Source: Syngnathus acus
Lineage: Eukaryota > Chordata > Actinopteri > Syngnathiformes > Syngnathidae
NCBI RefSeq assembly: GCF_901709675.1
Contig: NC_051096.1
Location: forward strand, 4,367,001 to 4,431,000
Length of the DNA stretch: 64,000 nt
Direction of reading: 5' to 3'
The translations under genes were made by a program, and so were the position numbers. The notes under the pieces were generated by a model, which did no database searches, was not told the origin of the DNA, and saw only the letters and a program-made list of their open reading frames with translations. Positions 1 through 13,140 of the stretch are shown here, piece after piece (the first letter of the stretch is position 1; each line of letters opens with the position of its first letter).

Positions 1-2612
1 GCCGCCGCTGTGCTTTGCACTCTGTCTCCTAATTAGTACCCAGCCATGGCTCGCTTTCTTTTTTCTGCCTTGTGTGCTTGTAGGTGAGTTTTAACATTTA
101 CACAGAGTCTCAGCGAAAGGAAGCCTTTTGTCTTGGAGATTGGTCTATGGCAAATGTGAATCCAAAAGCACTTGGCATTTATCAAAGTGGTAAAATCTCA
201 TTGAAAAGACATATTGGGTTGGGTTTGTTCTTGTGTTTCGTGGACTAAAAATGTTTTAAAGCAAAACAGCTCTGACAAAGAGAGCACAGTGGTTATTACA
301 GCCCAACTTTAATAAAAGCCAATCTTCTGTGTGTACATGCAACGAATTAACGCAATGTGATGTTTGTGAGTCTGGATGTGTTTGGTTTGCCCATTTCCTG
401 CATTAAAGGTCACCGGAACATTTGCTATTCGGCAACAAAAAAAGATGGAGAAGGCACTGAGTACAAACCTCCACCAAGGCTCAACGATAATGCCAGATGA
501 TTGTACAGAAGAAAAGAAATTGGTCCATTTGGGCTAAGAAAAGTAAAGCAAAAAAAAAAACAAGAGTTGTGAATTGGAAGTGTGCTCTTCTGCTCTAATC
601 TTGTTGAGGTGGTGGTCAAAGTGACCATTTGAATCTGGACAAATGAGGAAAATAGTACATTTTCTGTTAAAAAAAAAAAAAAGAAAAAGACCTAAATGTT
701 TAAAATGTTGCTTAGGTGGAAATATAATTTATATTTGAAGCTATTTTTTAAACATAAGTTTCAGTTTATTTATTTATTTAGTTGTTTATCTATCTACTTT
801 ATTTATTTATTTATTTATTTATTGTTTACATTTTTCCTCACTGTCCCACACCTTAACAAAATGCCATGTAAACATTTTTCTGCCTTCATTCTAATCCCCA
901 CAATCCGACAAGTCTCGATGTAACTCACTTAAATCTCACCGACGCGTGACATACACGTGGAATAATTCCGCTCGTTCCCGTCAATGGATGAGCGGCTGTT
1001 TGACAGTGTCCTTTTTTTTTCCGTTAATGTGTCCTTGAACAGTATCTGACCACAAAAGATGCGCGTTTCTTTTTCGCGGCTGAATTTCAAGCTTTTCAAT
1101 ATTGAACTCTATTGCATTAAACCAAGGGGGGGGAGTCTAAAATGTCTGAATCTCTCTGGTGAAACAAAACCACATTTCACTCACTGTGTCACCTTCAAAT
1201 CAAGTGGCTTGTGCACTAAAAATAGTAAAAAAAAAAAACTAAAAAAAACTCCAAATAAGTTAAAAGGCATCTGAATGCTTCTTACTGGTGCAAATCAGGC
1301 GGCAATTAAGGTCCCATTTGTTCTCTTTTAAACACGCACTGCAAAGTATTTTCAAAAGGGACTTTGTGGGGGAGAAAATGTGAACGCGCTTCGGTGAATA
1401 TTGCAGGTGCAAACACAGTCGAGTGGTAAAAAATGAAATCATGAAGGCTGACTCACTTAAATGAGCAAAAGCAACAGCAAAGGGACAATTTGATATTTAT
1501 TTCTAGCCCCGGCCTTTCTCCAGCGTGACAGAATTAGCGAGTGGTACTTTAGAAAGGATCTTTTGAAATAAGCACAGATATTTTTTTTTTGGAGTGCTGT
1601 TCGGGAACAAAAGGTTTTGATGTAACCATTACAATAAGTCTTCTTAATACAAGCCAAAGAGTGGTTAACTGGAACACGTAAGAGGGAGCATAGAACTCCC
1701 ATTCTGGCCTCTGTGCACCTCAGAGCTAATTTTAAGATTCCGTTTATTGTCCTCAAATGTCTAAAAGGTCAAGCGACCTTGAGCGAAAGCCTATGACGTG
1801 GTCTTGGATGACACCTTAACCTTCGCTGGTGCCACATTACCAATAATCTGCCACTAATGGACATCCTCTTCATTACCTTGAGACAGTCTATTGGGAACGA
1901 TCTCATTGTTTGAACCCGAAACACAATTACACACACACACATGCACACACAGGGTTAAAAAGAGGATGCATCATTCCGTTTTGTAATCAGTGCTCAGCCA
2001 GTATGTTTGTCTAATGATCTGTAATGCATTAGCAAGCAAGGGATTTGGTTTCAGGGGTGAAAGGATCCAGGCATTAAATTATATTCTGGGGATCACACCA
2101 GTACGAAGTTTTGAGCGTTTTCTGACACCCACACACGCATGAATCTTTCACAGGTCACACTGCGAGTAATGACAACGCGGATGATTACACGCAACGTGCT
2201 CTAGGCGAATCAGTGTGACTTCTGGATTTAACAGCGGTGGCGGACTGAATTCATCATCAGTTTCGTCGTTCTTCAAGTCACCCGCTTGTTAATGGCGACT
2301 GACATGGGGCAACATTTTACGCTGTGTGAACTTGTCATGTTGTGCCCTTGTGGGGACACGAATATGTAAAGCGGTCGGTATAATTGCTGGAAAATGCAGA
2401 TTTGATGAACGAAAGAGAAGATAGTTGACAGCATCCAATACAGATTTAATAGAATACCTCATTACAGAGATAAACCGCATTAAGAACTATATAAATATTT
2501 TTCAAGTCAAAATGGAAAAACAAAACTGTGAATTCTGCCTGGCAACAGATCTTGACTGGTGATTGTGACTAGGACATGCTATTTTTCTCCTGTCGGGTTG
2601 TTTGACCCTGAC
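1..2612. other. Non-coding region, start of window
   Basis: No coding exon can be supported here; the open frames are short, low-complexity and without family resemblance. A strong splice-donor-like string (TAG then GTGAGT) lies at 81-89, so bases 1-83 could be the end of an upstream exon on the + strand. A short CA-rich tract lies at about 1927-1950. Confidence 0.5.
765..824. repeat. (TTTA)n microsatellite
   Basis: Interrupted tandem TTTA/ATTT units seen directly in the sequence. Confidence 0.9.
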
Positions 2613-2614
2613 TA

Positions 2615-3010
2615 CCGTATTTTCCGGACTATAAGGCACATCTAAAAAACCTAAAATGTTCTCAAAAGCCGACAGTGCGCCTTATAGTCCGGTGCGCCTT
2701 ATATATGGACCAAATTCCTAAATTTAAACTGGCCCGAAGCATTGTGTCATGAAATCAATCATAAGTGGCCCACTGAAGACTATGAATCATGAATCAAAAA
2801 GGCTATGGATCATTATTTTGTGATTATAAAGTAATTTGTTGCGTCTGAAGTTGAAATAAAAAAGATAAAATGGAGAATGATTTGATTTGGATTAAATATG
2901 ATGCATGATGCATTAATGGTGCGCCTTATAGTCCGGTGCGCCTTATATAAGGACAACGTTTGAAAATGGGGCATTCATTAAAGGTGCGCCTTATAGTCCG
3001 GGGAATACGG
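2615..3010. mobile_element. MITE copy 1 (terminal inverted repeats, TA target site)
   Basis: The left end reads CCGTATTTTCCGGACTATA and the right end is its near-perfect reverse complement. TA dinucleotides flank both ends (2613-2614 and 3011-3012). Inside, the module GCGCCTTATAGTCCGG recurs several times near both ends. There is no coding capacity, so it is a non-autonomous DNA transposon of about 396 bp. The TA duplication fits the Tc1/mariner/pogo group, but the superfamily is an inference. A second copy lies at 9114-9525. Confidence 0.85.
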
Positions 3011-3120
3011 TATATATTATATACATAACCTCGTGATGAGGAAAGAAGGAAGAAGAGTTTTACTTATATCTATGACTTATGCATGCAGTCCAGTGGCACC
3101 TCCTCCTGCAGGCATGCCGT

Positions 3121-3199
3121 TAGCTAGTACAGTCACTTGATTTGTTTACAGTCAGAACACATAGCTAGTACAGTCACTTGATTTGTTTACAGTCAGAAC
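3121..3199. repeat. Two-copy direct repeat, 41-bp period
   Basis: A 38-base string beginning TAGCTAGTACAGTCACTT is present at 3121-3158 and again without mismatch at 3162-3199, separated by ACA. It is a recent local duplication in non-coding DNA. Confidence 0.9.
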
Positions 3200-3202
3200 C
3201 CA

Positions 3203-6200
3203 TCAGGATAAGAGATTTTATTTTTAACCAGGTCATGTTAAGGCCAACAGTTGAACATGGAATATCACACACTGAAGGCTGACTCAAAATATTTGTTTTG
3301 TGCTCAACAAACACAGCGAACAAGTGCTCCCTGGATGAATAGTCCCTGATCTTAAGATGAGGCACTCATTGTAGGTCAACATGCCAGAAAGCAGATGCAC
3401 CATAAAGAGGCTTAGCAAAATTAATTAAGGTGACAATGCAAAGTAGGTGACACCAGTGGCATAATAATGTTTTGCTTTAGAACGCTCAGTTGCTAAATTC
3501 AGTCTTAATATTACGCCACATGGAAACTCTCAATATATTTTTACGTGATATTAATTTAGTCGGATTTTTTTTTAAAAATGCACAAAAAGTGCCTAATTCA
3601 AAAACATTTTTTTTTCTCATGTGTTTGAAAATAAGAAACATCTCCGAGAAGGACATAGAGGGATTTAATTCTAATTTGAGGTTGACTTGATAGAGAATAT
3701 TTGGGAGTGAGGGAAGAAAATCTTCAAAGACATGACTAATGTGCACACAGGCTACCAGTGAAGCAACTCCACCCTGTGTGATAACACATTAATGCGATTA
3801 AAATCCCTCTGTACTAGCTTTGATTGATCGGACGTGCAAGTGTTCGCTATTTTTTCTTTTTTTTAGCTAAAATAAATCTTCTGTGTTCCCTTGAAGCCAG
3901 ATGAATGCTACCTGACTGCAGTGGTTAGATCAAATCAAACCGGTTCTCTGCTGGTCCTGGTATGATCTGGACAGACTGCTCAGCCCTGTGGGGAATCCTT
4001 GGCGCATGTCTGGCCCTAATTAATGCCCCTTCGCTGCAGCGTCTTGTTGGAGTAGGAGATAGAGAGTGAGTCAGTAGAGAAAGAGCCCATTAAATATTGA
4101 TTTTATTTGTATAAATACCCGCAGCTTTAAGCCCAGCGTGACCCTTCTTGCTGGCTTTGCATCGTTCTGGCTGAAGCAGAGAAAATTGTGTGGATCTCCC
4201 GCAATGCGACATCATGCTGACCCCTCCTCCTCCTCTTCCTCAGTCAAACCATCACAAAGGCCAATAGTTGTGACTGTAATTCATACCAATTATTGCCCCA
4301 TCAGCTAAACGTTGATTGTCTGGGAAGGTACGAGAAGAATAGCTTGGCGCAAGAGGCGAAGTACTGTAGTCTTACTCGGTGATACTCTGGACATGATGAC
4401 CAAGAGACAGAAAAATAGAGAAGATAATTACTTTCTGCTCTCTCTCTATTTCTCTCCACACTTGGCTGTCTCTTCTTCACGTTGGCTGCAGTCCCGTTTA
4501 AGCCGTCAGTCATTTTAGAAAATGCCTAAATCCATGCGAGTTGGCCCTGATGAACTCCACTCATCATGCAGAAGATAACCAAGAATCTATTTACTCCGCA
4601 ATTATATAAAGTTGTGGTGTATTGAGTTGTCTTGTATTACTGGGAATACCGTGCACTTTGTAGGGTGCAAGGATTTGCGCCTCCACGTTTATTAACGTTG
4701 ATCTTTTTAATTCATTTATAACTATGCACCTTCCCCAATGCCTTTGTAATGCAAATGTTTCAGTCTGCAAGGGCAAACGTGACAGGATTAAAAAACAATT
4801 TTGAATAATATACACTGTCGATTGTCATGGAAACGCCACGTCGCGATATTCGGATTTTTTTTTTCCAGGAATGTTGGGTGAGATCAAATATATATATATG
4901 CAACAAGATGATTTGTGTGCTAGCCAAGCTGATCAGTGTCCATTCGGTGGGCTATGTCACAGTTGACCTATATTAGATGAAAGCAGCTGGATCGGTGGCC
5001 TGCAGGGACCGCAAAGGAGTTGTGTTCTAATTATCTCTGCAGCTAGCTAGCAACACATCACTCAATCTCTCACATGGCTACACACACAAACTCCGGCGAA
5101 TCAATGGAAAGCATCTGCCGCGGTCCCGCACGGCCGACATGACGCCTATCAAAGCCCATTTCAAAATCACACGTTCAACCTTTTGACCTCACCGGGGCGC
5201 TGCGTTGACTTTGATTCTTCCCGATGCAAGCTAATCACAAGGAGATCACTGATAATTTATTGGGAATTGAGTCATCTTTTTGAACCGGTTATGGTGTGTG
5301 TGTATATGGGCCCTTGTTGCCATGGAGATGCAAGCCCTCACTTTCCAAAGGGCGTGTGTCAGAAGCATAGAGATGAAAAAAAGCCCAGAGAACTCAAGGC
5401 GGCTGCTTATACCAAAAGACAGCTACAGTATCTCACAAAAGTGAGCCCCCGCCCCCCTTACCTTTCATTTGAAACATCCCATGATTATTATGAAAGAATG
5501 TTCACACCATCATTTGCTCTGATCATCCATTCTTTTTATGACTCCTGGAATATGCTACAAGTGAAGCCAAGGCAGTCAAGGAAAAGGGGGCGGAGCTTTT
5601 TCAGGTATCACCAGGGACCCATTTACAGGTCAGACTACAAGGGGAAGTGTGCATTTACCATTACAGCGAGCGAGAAATGCTCTGTCGGCACGTATCGGCT
5701 TATGTGTAGCTTCTCTGAACTGTCTTTTTTTTCCCCCTCTCTCTCTTATTTTACAGCAGTGGGACTGTGAGTGAATCATAAACCTGGCTGATCCTTCCCC
5801 CCCAACAACATGGAGCGCCATTTCTCGATGAGATTGTGGTAAGTAGCCTATATGCACACGCACACCGGCGTTCAAGTGTCATTCCCGCTGCTTGTCGTCA
5901 CCTAGCACATATAAATCCCTCTTCTGCCTACCGCGTCCTTGAAATTCATCCCCTGGAGGAGTGCGCGAGCGAGCCCGATGGGACCTCTCAAGGATTAACC
6001 CGCCGTGTGTGAAGTAGCTCGAAGAAAGTGCACGAAAAATTCACGCTGCTCAGCTTTTAGCGTCTTAGGTGTGAAGCAGAGTTGTTACCCTCTTGCCGTT
6101 TTCTGCTCTACAACTGGCCGTATGTCGGTTTCTCCGGGTCAGCGGTCACATAAGCGTTATTCTTGAACGGCCACAGTTGATGGAGAATAGAGAGAAGCAT

Positions 6201-9111
6201 GTCTGACAAGTTGGAGCTGGCACGATAGTAAATTGAAAAATAGCAGGCGGGGCCGACTGGCCCGAGGTTGTACCGCTATTCTTAGCCATAAGTCTACTCA
6301 GTTTTTTTTTTTTTTTCTTTCCCTACCCATCACTGCTCCAGAGCCTCACAACATGGAAATCTGGTGCCTGGAAGCACAATGCATCCATCAGCTCGTGTGT
6401 AATATAATTCTTTCATTTGGGTTCACCACTGATTCAATCGTACAACCTTTATTTTCATCGTGGATTATATTTGGAAATTGACTGGACGCAAATACAGCAA
6501 TGATTTCAATTTTTGTGTTGCCATGTCAATCTAATCTACCCAAGGCCTTCAGAATTCCTAGTGGAGGCCAATGTGACAATATTAACAATGGGACAGTTTC
6601 TTTGAAAAATCTGATTTTGATGACGTCAGCATTTTTGCAACCTCTGACAGGCTTGGTCAGGGCTAAACTTCAGTTTCTGGGATTTGTTTACTTTTTTATT
6701 TGCTCTACCATCTGGTATTTGAATGCTCAAAATTAGTCTTGAATGATCTTACAACAACTAAAAACATGAAACTCTGGTGACTTTAATGCAAGAAGCATCT
6801 GTGGCTTTTGTTTTACCTGATTTCTGGGAGGAATTTGAACTATGCATCAGAAGCATCTCATTGGGAGGCACATTAGTATGTTGATTGTTGAAGACAACAA
6901 TTTTGATGAAGTCAGCCTGCAGTAATAACATTTATCAGTTGTGTTTTCTCCTTTGTTCAGTGCGGCTTATCAGTTGGAGATAAGAGAATTGGTCTGGAAA
7001 TTGTTTTCTCTGCTACCGCCATCCTGCATGTGTTTATTTTCAACTTCACATAGTATCAATGCTGTTTAAATTTAAAATAATGTTTAGGTTCAAGTCGGGT
7101 TTTTGAAGGGTGAAAATGTGCCGCATTCACTTTCGGGCTACTTGTATAAACAATAAATCTATCTTTGTCAAATGCTGTGGTGCTTTTTTTTTTTTTTTGC
7201 ACTGCGGCAGATACAGTAAAGAGATAGCAAAAAGGCCAGTGTGATAAATGTGTTTGGGATTCTCAAAACCCTCATCTGATATTACATTTTTGCTATGTGG
7301 CTGCAAAAACTTTGTAAACAGAAATGGTTTGCACCTATACTCGGAAAACGTTTCAAAGGCTTCCCTTGTTCGCTCGCCACTTTCTACCAGTATATCTGTT
7401 TGTCCAAACATTCAGCACTGTCAAAGAGAGAACGTATTGATTTTTTGTTTGGAAGTGAGAGAGGAGACACAGTCCAGGCAGAGTAGAAAACGGCAAAAAA
7501 CTAACTCTCCAGGAGACATCGAAGAATCAATGTCTTGCTCAAGGGTACTTTAGTTGAGAGGGTACACCCTAACCTCCTCGCAGTTAGCAGTAGCCAAATG
7601 AAAAATAACGACTCATCACGATATAAAATCCGCTCTTCGGCTTTGCAATCAAAACTAATTTTCTGTAAACACCAGTCATACTTCTCTCCGCTTGTCCATC
7701 TTTTCGGTGTAATTCATTCTCACGGCCCTCTCTTGCGACGTTACGATGATTTATGGCTATGTTTTATCGGCGTCGAAGCGACCGCTCGTCTTTTCTGAAC
7801 TACTCCGGTCTCACGGCATCGAGCGGGCGCGTAACAAAACGAAGGGCGGGCGGGCGGGGGGTGGTTTGATCGTCTCGGCCTTCATGTGCTTTAATCAAAG
7901 CCATCCATCACGTGCGGATAATTAGACAGCGGCATAGATCTCTCGGCCACGTCCCATCACTTACATGTGCGCACCTGCATGAACACTTACTATCCTTTCT
8001 GTACAGATGGAGACGGAGAAGCAATCAAAAATGACGAGTCACAGTCATAGCCATAGTGACACCATCCAGTTATAGCCGGTCTGTCACTCCGGCCAATTAA
8101 GCGCCGGATTAACAATGCTGATCTGAGAGCTTTGCTTACTTAAAATCACTGCGGCAAATAGCAAATATAAGCCGAGCCTTATTAGAGATGCCTGGTTCCC
8201 CCCGGTTTATTTGCTTTGGGATTTTTTTTATTTATACTCTCAAATCACCTTTCCCCATTGAATTGAATGGAAATGCCACAAATCCAACCTTTCTCAGAGT
8301 CATCATAATGCCTGTACAGGCAGATGGTTTTATTTTGCTCTCGAATTGGATATTGGTAGTACGATGTGAGACGTGTGTGTCCACTACAAGTTGATGCTTC
8401 TGCTGACTAAGACCGCTTGTCCTTTCTCCCCTCACACACTCTGTGATTGATCACGAGCCAGCGGTGAGGACGCGGCATGACTCTGTTCTAGGGAAGGTGA
8501 AAACTCCCTCCATCTTTGATTTGTCATTCCCGCAACACCATTTCGCGCACAATCACACACAATGGGCGCCTGAAAACAAGAAAATCACATCCCACCCTCT
8601 CGATGTGTCGTAATCGCCTTATCGCTTTTTCCGCTCGCAGTTCTCCTGGCCGCGTTTCATTCCCGCTTGTGACTCAGTCGGTGCAGGTAATGAGACGGTT
8701 TGAGTCTAATACACATGGCCTCGGAACAAAAAGATGGTGAAATACAAAAGGTGTTGTTGTGAAACTTGAAAGGTGGGGGAAGACGGACTGTGTGCGTGTG
8801 TGTGCATGCTGCTTACGGGATCATGTTCATTTTAAAGTGTGTGTGTCTGTGTGTGCATGTGTGTGTGCTCTGCGTCCAGGGGGAATTGAGGGCAGTTGGA
8901 AATTGTGCTAGCCTCTTGCTCCCTGCCATTCACAGCTGAAATAACATGTCCTTGACACACGACCACACAAATATCTTGATGGATGGAATTTTTAACATCC
9001 AAAGTGTGTTCGCCAAACTCTTCAATCTCCTATTAGAACAAATATGATTTCATTGCCTGGATATTTCTCCTCGGTATCAACATATAATTGCATTTTTTAG
9101 TAAGGAATATT
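3203..9111. other. Non-coding region
   Basis: No gene recognised. The longest open frame (5183-5770) has no family resemblance, biased composition and no exon-like context. TG-rich microsatellite sequence lies at about 8787-8870. A polypyrimidine-AG/short-exon/GTGAG arrangement near 5740-5772 could be a small non-coding exon but is unproven. Confidence 0.5.
8787..8870. repeat. (TG)n-rich microsatellite
   Basis: Two clusters of GTGTGT interrupted by GTGCATG. Confidence 0.8.
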
Positions 9112-9113
9112 TA

Positions 9114-9525
9114 CTGTATTTTCCGGACTATAAGGCGCACCTAAAAACCTAAAATTTTCTCAAAAGCCGACAGTGCGCCTTATAGTCTGGTGCGCCTTAT
9201 ATATGGACCAAATTCCTAAATTTAAACTAGCCCGAAGCATTGTGTCATGAAATCAATCATAAGTGGCCTGCTGAAGACTATGAATCATGAATCAAAAAGA
9301 CTATGGATCATTATTTTGTGATTATAAAGTCATTTGTTGCGTCTGAAGTTGAAATAAAAAAGATAAAATGGAGAATGATTTGATTTGGATTAAAAATCTG
9401 ACATGATGCATTAATGGTGCGCCTTATAGTCCGGTGCGCCTTATATATGGACAAAGTTTTAAAATGGGCCATTCATTGAAGGTACGCCTTCCAGTCCGGT
9501 GCGCATTATAGTCCGGAAAATACGG
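9114..9525. mobile_element. MITE copy 2, same family as 2615-3010
   Basis: It shares the terminal inverted repeats and nearly the whole interior with the copy at 2615-3010, in the same orientation. TA flanks both ends (9112-9113 and 9526-9527). Scattered substitutions show the two copies are not a recent duplication of each other. No coding capacity. Confidence 0.85.
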
Positions 9526-10202
9526 TAATCATATTAAAACTAAGTAGCAGGAAACAATACATATTCAAGCGTGGTAGTGATTTGAGAGTACGAGCAGTGA
9601 TGTCAGCAAACCTCTAGAGACACTGAGCATGAATACGCACTCAGGCGATCAATTATTAATGATGTTTTCTCACTGGGAAATAACACACTGGCTCGCCGAA
9701 TGACATAGTAGCTGTGACTGTGATGTAATGGCCAGGCACTATGTGAATTGGCCTAAAGCCATATTGATGGTATGGTTGCCATGGTGAGCATGAAGTGGAA
9801 AGCAGAATGATGCAAAGCATCTTCCCTGGGTTAAAAGTAGTCAATTTTAATATTTTCTAGGAGTGTGCAACTGCCTGACAGAAATGTGATGTGTTTTTTG
9901 GGGGGGTGGTGAAGAAAAGATCATTTTGTCATATCGCAACTAACACATCACCCAGTGAGCAATATTGCAAAAATTATCATACAAATTAGTTTCTCTGGAG
10001 ATGAGGCTTCAAGCTTCTTGAATTGTCACTGTTGCTGAGAGCAACTAAGAAGCTTTCACACGCATAGTTTAGCCCCTCTGCCCTCTTGTTTTTAACGGCG
10101 CCACATAGTGCCAATACAAAACAAATCGCTCAAGTTAGAGGACTTGCTTGTCAATCGTATCTCAAAGCAGTTTTTCAAAAAATGTAAAACCAAAACACTA
10201 CC

Positions 10203-10460
10203 AATTAAAAAGTCTATTTTTAAATAATATTTTTTAATATATATAATAATACATATATTATATATTTATATTTATATTATATATATATTTATAATATATT
10301 ATATATATAATATATTTGTATATAATTATAAAATAATAATTATATATATATATATAATTTATATATATATATATAATTGTTTATATATTTTTTGTTTATA
10401 TTTATATATATATAAACATATATATGTTTTTTTAAATATGATTTAAAAACATATTTTTTT
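10203..10460. repeat. AT-rich low-complexity block
   Basis: About 260 bases of almost pure A/T made of TATA, TTATA and ATATT units with many short self-complementary stretches. It would form cruciform or slippage-prone DNA. Confidence 0.9.
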
Positions 10461-11794
10461 AAATAATTTCAAAGTGAGCTGCCTGCCTTCAATGTCACCC
10501 CTGTTCTCACGTATTTTACATTTTCCCCCTCCTTTTCACTCGCAAACTTCTCTTCATATCCTCATTCCACCCCTCTTCAGTTCTTATCTCCATTCCCCCG
10601 ACTGTTCTGAGACACTCCAAAGCTCTTCTTCCCTCATTAACTCTCTTTCATGTGGCTGCAGTTGACAATAACTGGTTTGGAGACAGTAGACAATGGGATC
10701 AATGGGATACAAGGATTATCCCTGGCTCATACCCGACGTTGCCGCCACACCCGCTCTGCATTCCGCCCGCCATTTCTTGTCCCCGTCGCTCCCTCCGAGG
10801 GTTAGCGTTTGTCCTTTCTTTCCCCAATCTTTTGTTTCATAATTAATTCCGGGTTCTTATTTTAACCTCCATTATTCATTAACTTCCACTTGAGACTGGC
10901 GAAAAATCCTTTCTCACGGAGCTAAGAGACGACTTGTGAATTCGGTAATCCTATCAGGATGGCATACCTGGTTCTGCAAAGTGGCGGTGACGTTTGATTA
11001 AAGGGCTTGACAAATGTGATGTCAGCTCTTGAGGAAATCAAACTGTGAAGTGCTCGAACGCGGTAGACGGACGATGAGGATATGGACAAGCCTTTTATTT
11101 CCCTTGAGAGAAGTCATTTATTCTATTTTTTAAAATGCATCCTCACTTAAATTTGTTCCTTCTTTATCCACCAAAAATCTCCTTCAAGAAGGCGACAAGC
11201 AAGCAAAACTTCCAGTCACCCAATTTCACCTCACATAGAAGACCACGGGTATTTTTTTTCTTCCTCTCACTGTTATCCAATCTCCTTGTTTTCCCCTCAT
11301 CGGTTTCGCCATCTGCTTTCCGCTCATTTCATTTTTGTCCCGAAGTCAGTCCCTTCGCAGTTCCGGCTCAGCCCGCCCTTTCTCTGTCATCTCATCCCTC
11401 TAGATAGGACTCTCGGGTTTCGGTTCCAGCACTGTAATTCACTACCAAGTTCACGTCGAGGGAAGGAAACTGTGTGTCGATACGGTTCGAAGGTCATCTG
11501 ATAAATTGTGCACTCGATCTTTTCATCAAAAAACAAACCTCGGACCATTCCCACATTTTTCCATCACATCCACCTGATCCTCCCTATCAAAGTCCCCAAG
11601 CTTCCTTCTCCCCACAGTATGAATAATAGAAGCATCCCATATGTGGTCGCCTGGAAAACTAGAGCACCAACTGTGGGCCCGAGGAAGCTCTCGGGACGAC
11701 GAGGGCTGCCCCAGGGGCCTCCGGGTCGTCGTGGGCACGGGCTATGCAGACTGCGGCGCGGCAGAATATTTATTGTATATTTTGCATTCTGTCT

Positions 11795-11910
11795 GTTTAT
11801 AAGATCATCCACCCATTCATTTTTCAAACTGCTTGTAGCTGGAGTCAATCCCATCTGACTTGGAGTGAATGAATAGAGCAAGAACTGGACAACCATTCGC
11901 AATCTATTTT
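11795..11910. repeat. Degenerate dispersed fish repeat fragment
   Basis: The order 'catccacccattcat ... ctgcttgtagctggag ... tcccatctgacttgg ... gacaaccattcgc' matches the 3' region of a very common fish dispersed repeat as I remember it, with many changes. The family name is uncertain. Confidence 0.5.
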
Positions 11911-12855
11911 CCTCCTGCAATTAAAAGCCATCGTTCTGTAGACGATTAAAATCTGCCCTGATTTATTATATGCCTAATTTGGCATTAATGTGTATTCCAT
12001 TATTCACTAGGGCAAGTAGTAGCATGTGTATTTCAAAATCAAAGCGATTGTGACATAATTCTATTCTTCAAATTTAGCACTCTGAATTAATGGCGATGTC
12101 TGAGCAAGGTTTGCCTGCCTCTTCGAATCATCCTAGTGTGCTACGATCATAAAAAATGCAGAATACATCAAATAAATGTTTCTCGAACTGCTCCTGGAAC
12201 AGAAAGGAGGGGAAATAATGGTTGCTAGGCCGGTAAGTCAATTTCAATCATTCAGATCTCAGCTACATGTATCAATAATAATCATGTAAGTAAGCTTCTC
12301 AAAGTCATTCAATCTCTTCTTTGGCTTTCTTTTCTATTGATTTCAAAGTCTATGATTTCTTTGCCGTCCGTTATCCGACGTGCCAGGATACCGTCACGGT
12401 GCCGGACCTTTCCCTTCGTTAACGCCAAGGTTGCAGGCGAGCTGTTTTGTTTGTAGAGATGTGCTCGGCAATTCAATTTCACAGCTTCATCTCACAAGAG
12501 AGCCCGGATGGGCAACCGGATCGAGCTGGACAGTAATTGAAAGGCACTGAGGCTCATCCGGTCTCTTCTCTTTGTGCGCTTCTCGTAGTCATAGGAGCAT
12601 TTCTGTTGGCACTCTAATTATTGTTGTTAAACGCTACCGTTGGTCACCTATTGTTAGCCGGGGAATATGCCTGCCAGAAAATTAACTTGGATTTGTCATA
12701 GTTGTTTTTGGGTCAAACCATTTTGGTTGGCCCTAGATAAAACGTTTTGGGAAAAAAAGCGGGCAGCATTTCGTATCTGTATTTCTCGATATGACTCTTT
12801 CAGTAGTGAGCTCGCTTTAGTTTGGCGGCATTACCGTTAATCTCATCTTAAATTA

Positions 12856-13140
12856 AAAGTCCCAATGATCGTCACACACACACCTGGGTGTGGTGAAATT
12901 TGTCCTCTGCATTTAACCCATCCCCGTGTGATTTTAATCCATCCCCTGGGGGAGAGGGGAGCAGTGAGCAGCAGCGGTGCCGCGCTCGGGAATCAGTTGG
13001 TGATCTAACCCCCCAATTCCAACCCTTAATGCTGAGTGCCAAGCAGGGAGGCAATGGGTCCCATTTTTATAGTCTTTGGTATGACCCGGCCGGGGTTTGA
13101 ACCCACAACCTTCCAGTCTCGGGGCGGACACTCTACCACT
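12856..13140 (-). mobile_element. tRNA-derived SINE
   Basis: Read on the minus strand, it starts at 13140 with AGTGGTAGAGTGTCCGCCCC. It then has a B-box-like GGGTTCAAACCCC, a conserved body (ATGGGACCCATTGCC, GCTTGGCACTCAGCAT, GCAGCAGCGGTGCCGCG type strings), and ends near TAAAGTCCCAATGAT. This order matches a tRNA-headed SINE common in teleosts. It looks almost full length (about 285 bp) and only moderately diverged. Confidence 0.8.

Larger units (their letters stand above)
9528..12855. other. Non-coding region
   Basis: No gene recognised. It contains an AT-rich block, a degraded dispersed repeat at about 11795-11910, and pyrimidine-rich stretches that open spurious frames (10474-10665, 11135-11407). 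Confidence 0.5.

Noticed and set aside
5183-5770. 195-codon open frame on the + strand
   Set aside because: No family resemblance, no neighbouring exons in phase, composition typical of chance frames in this DNA.
13068-13140. Possible tRNA gene on the minus strand
   Set aside because: The B-box-like segment belongs to the SINE head; a complete cloverleaf with anticodon and acceptor stem was not evident.
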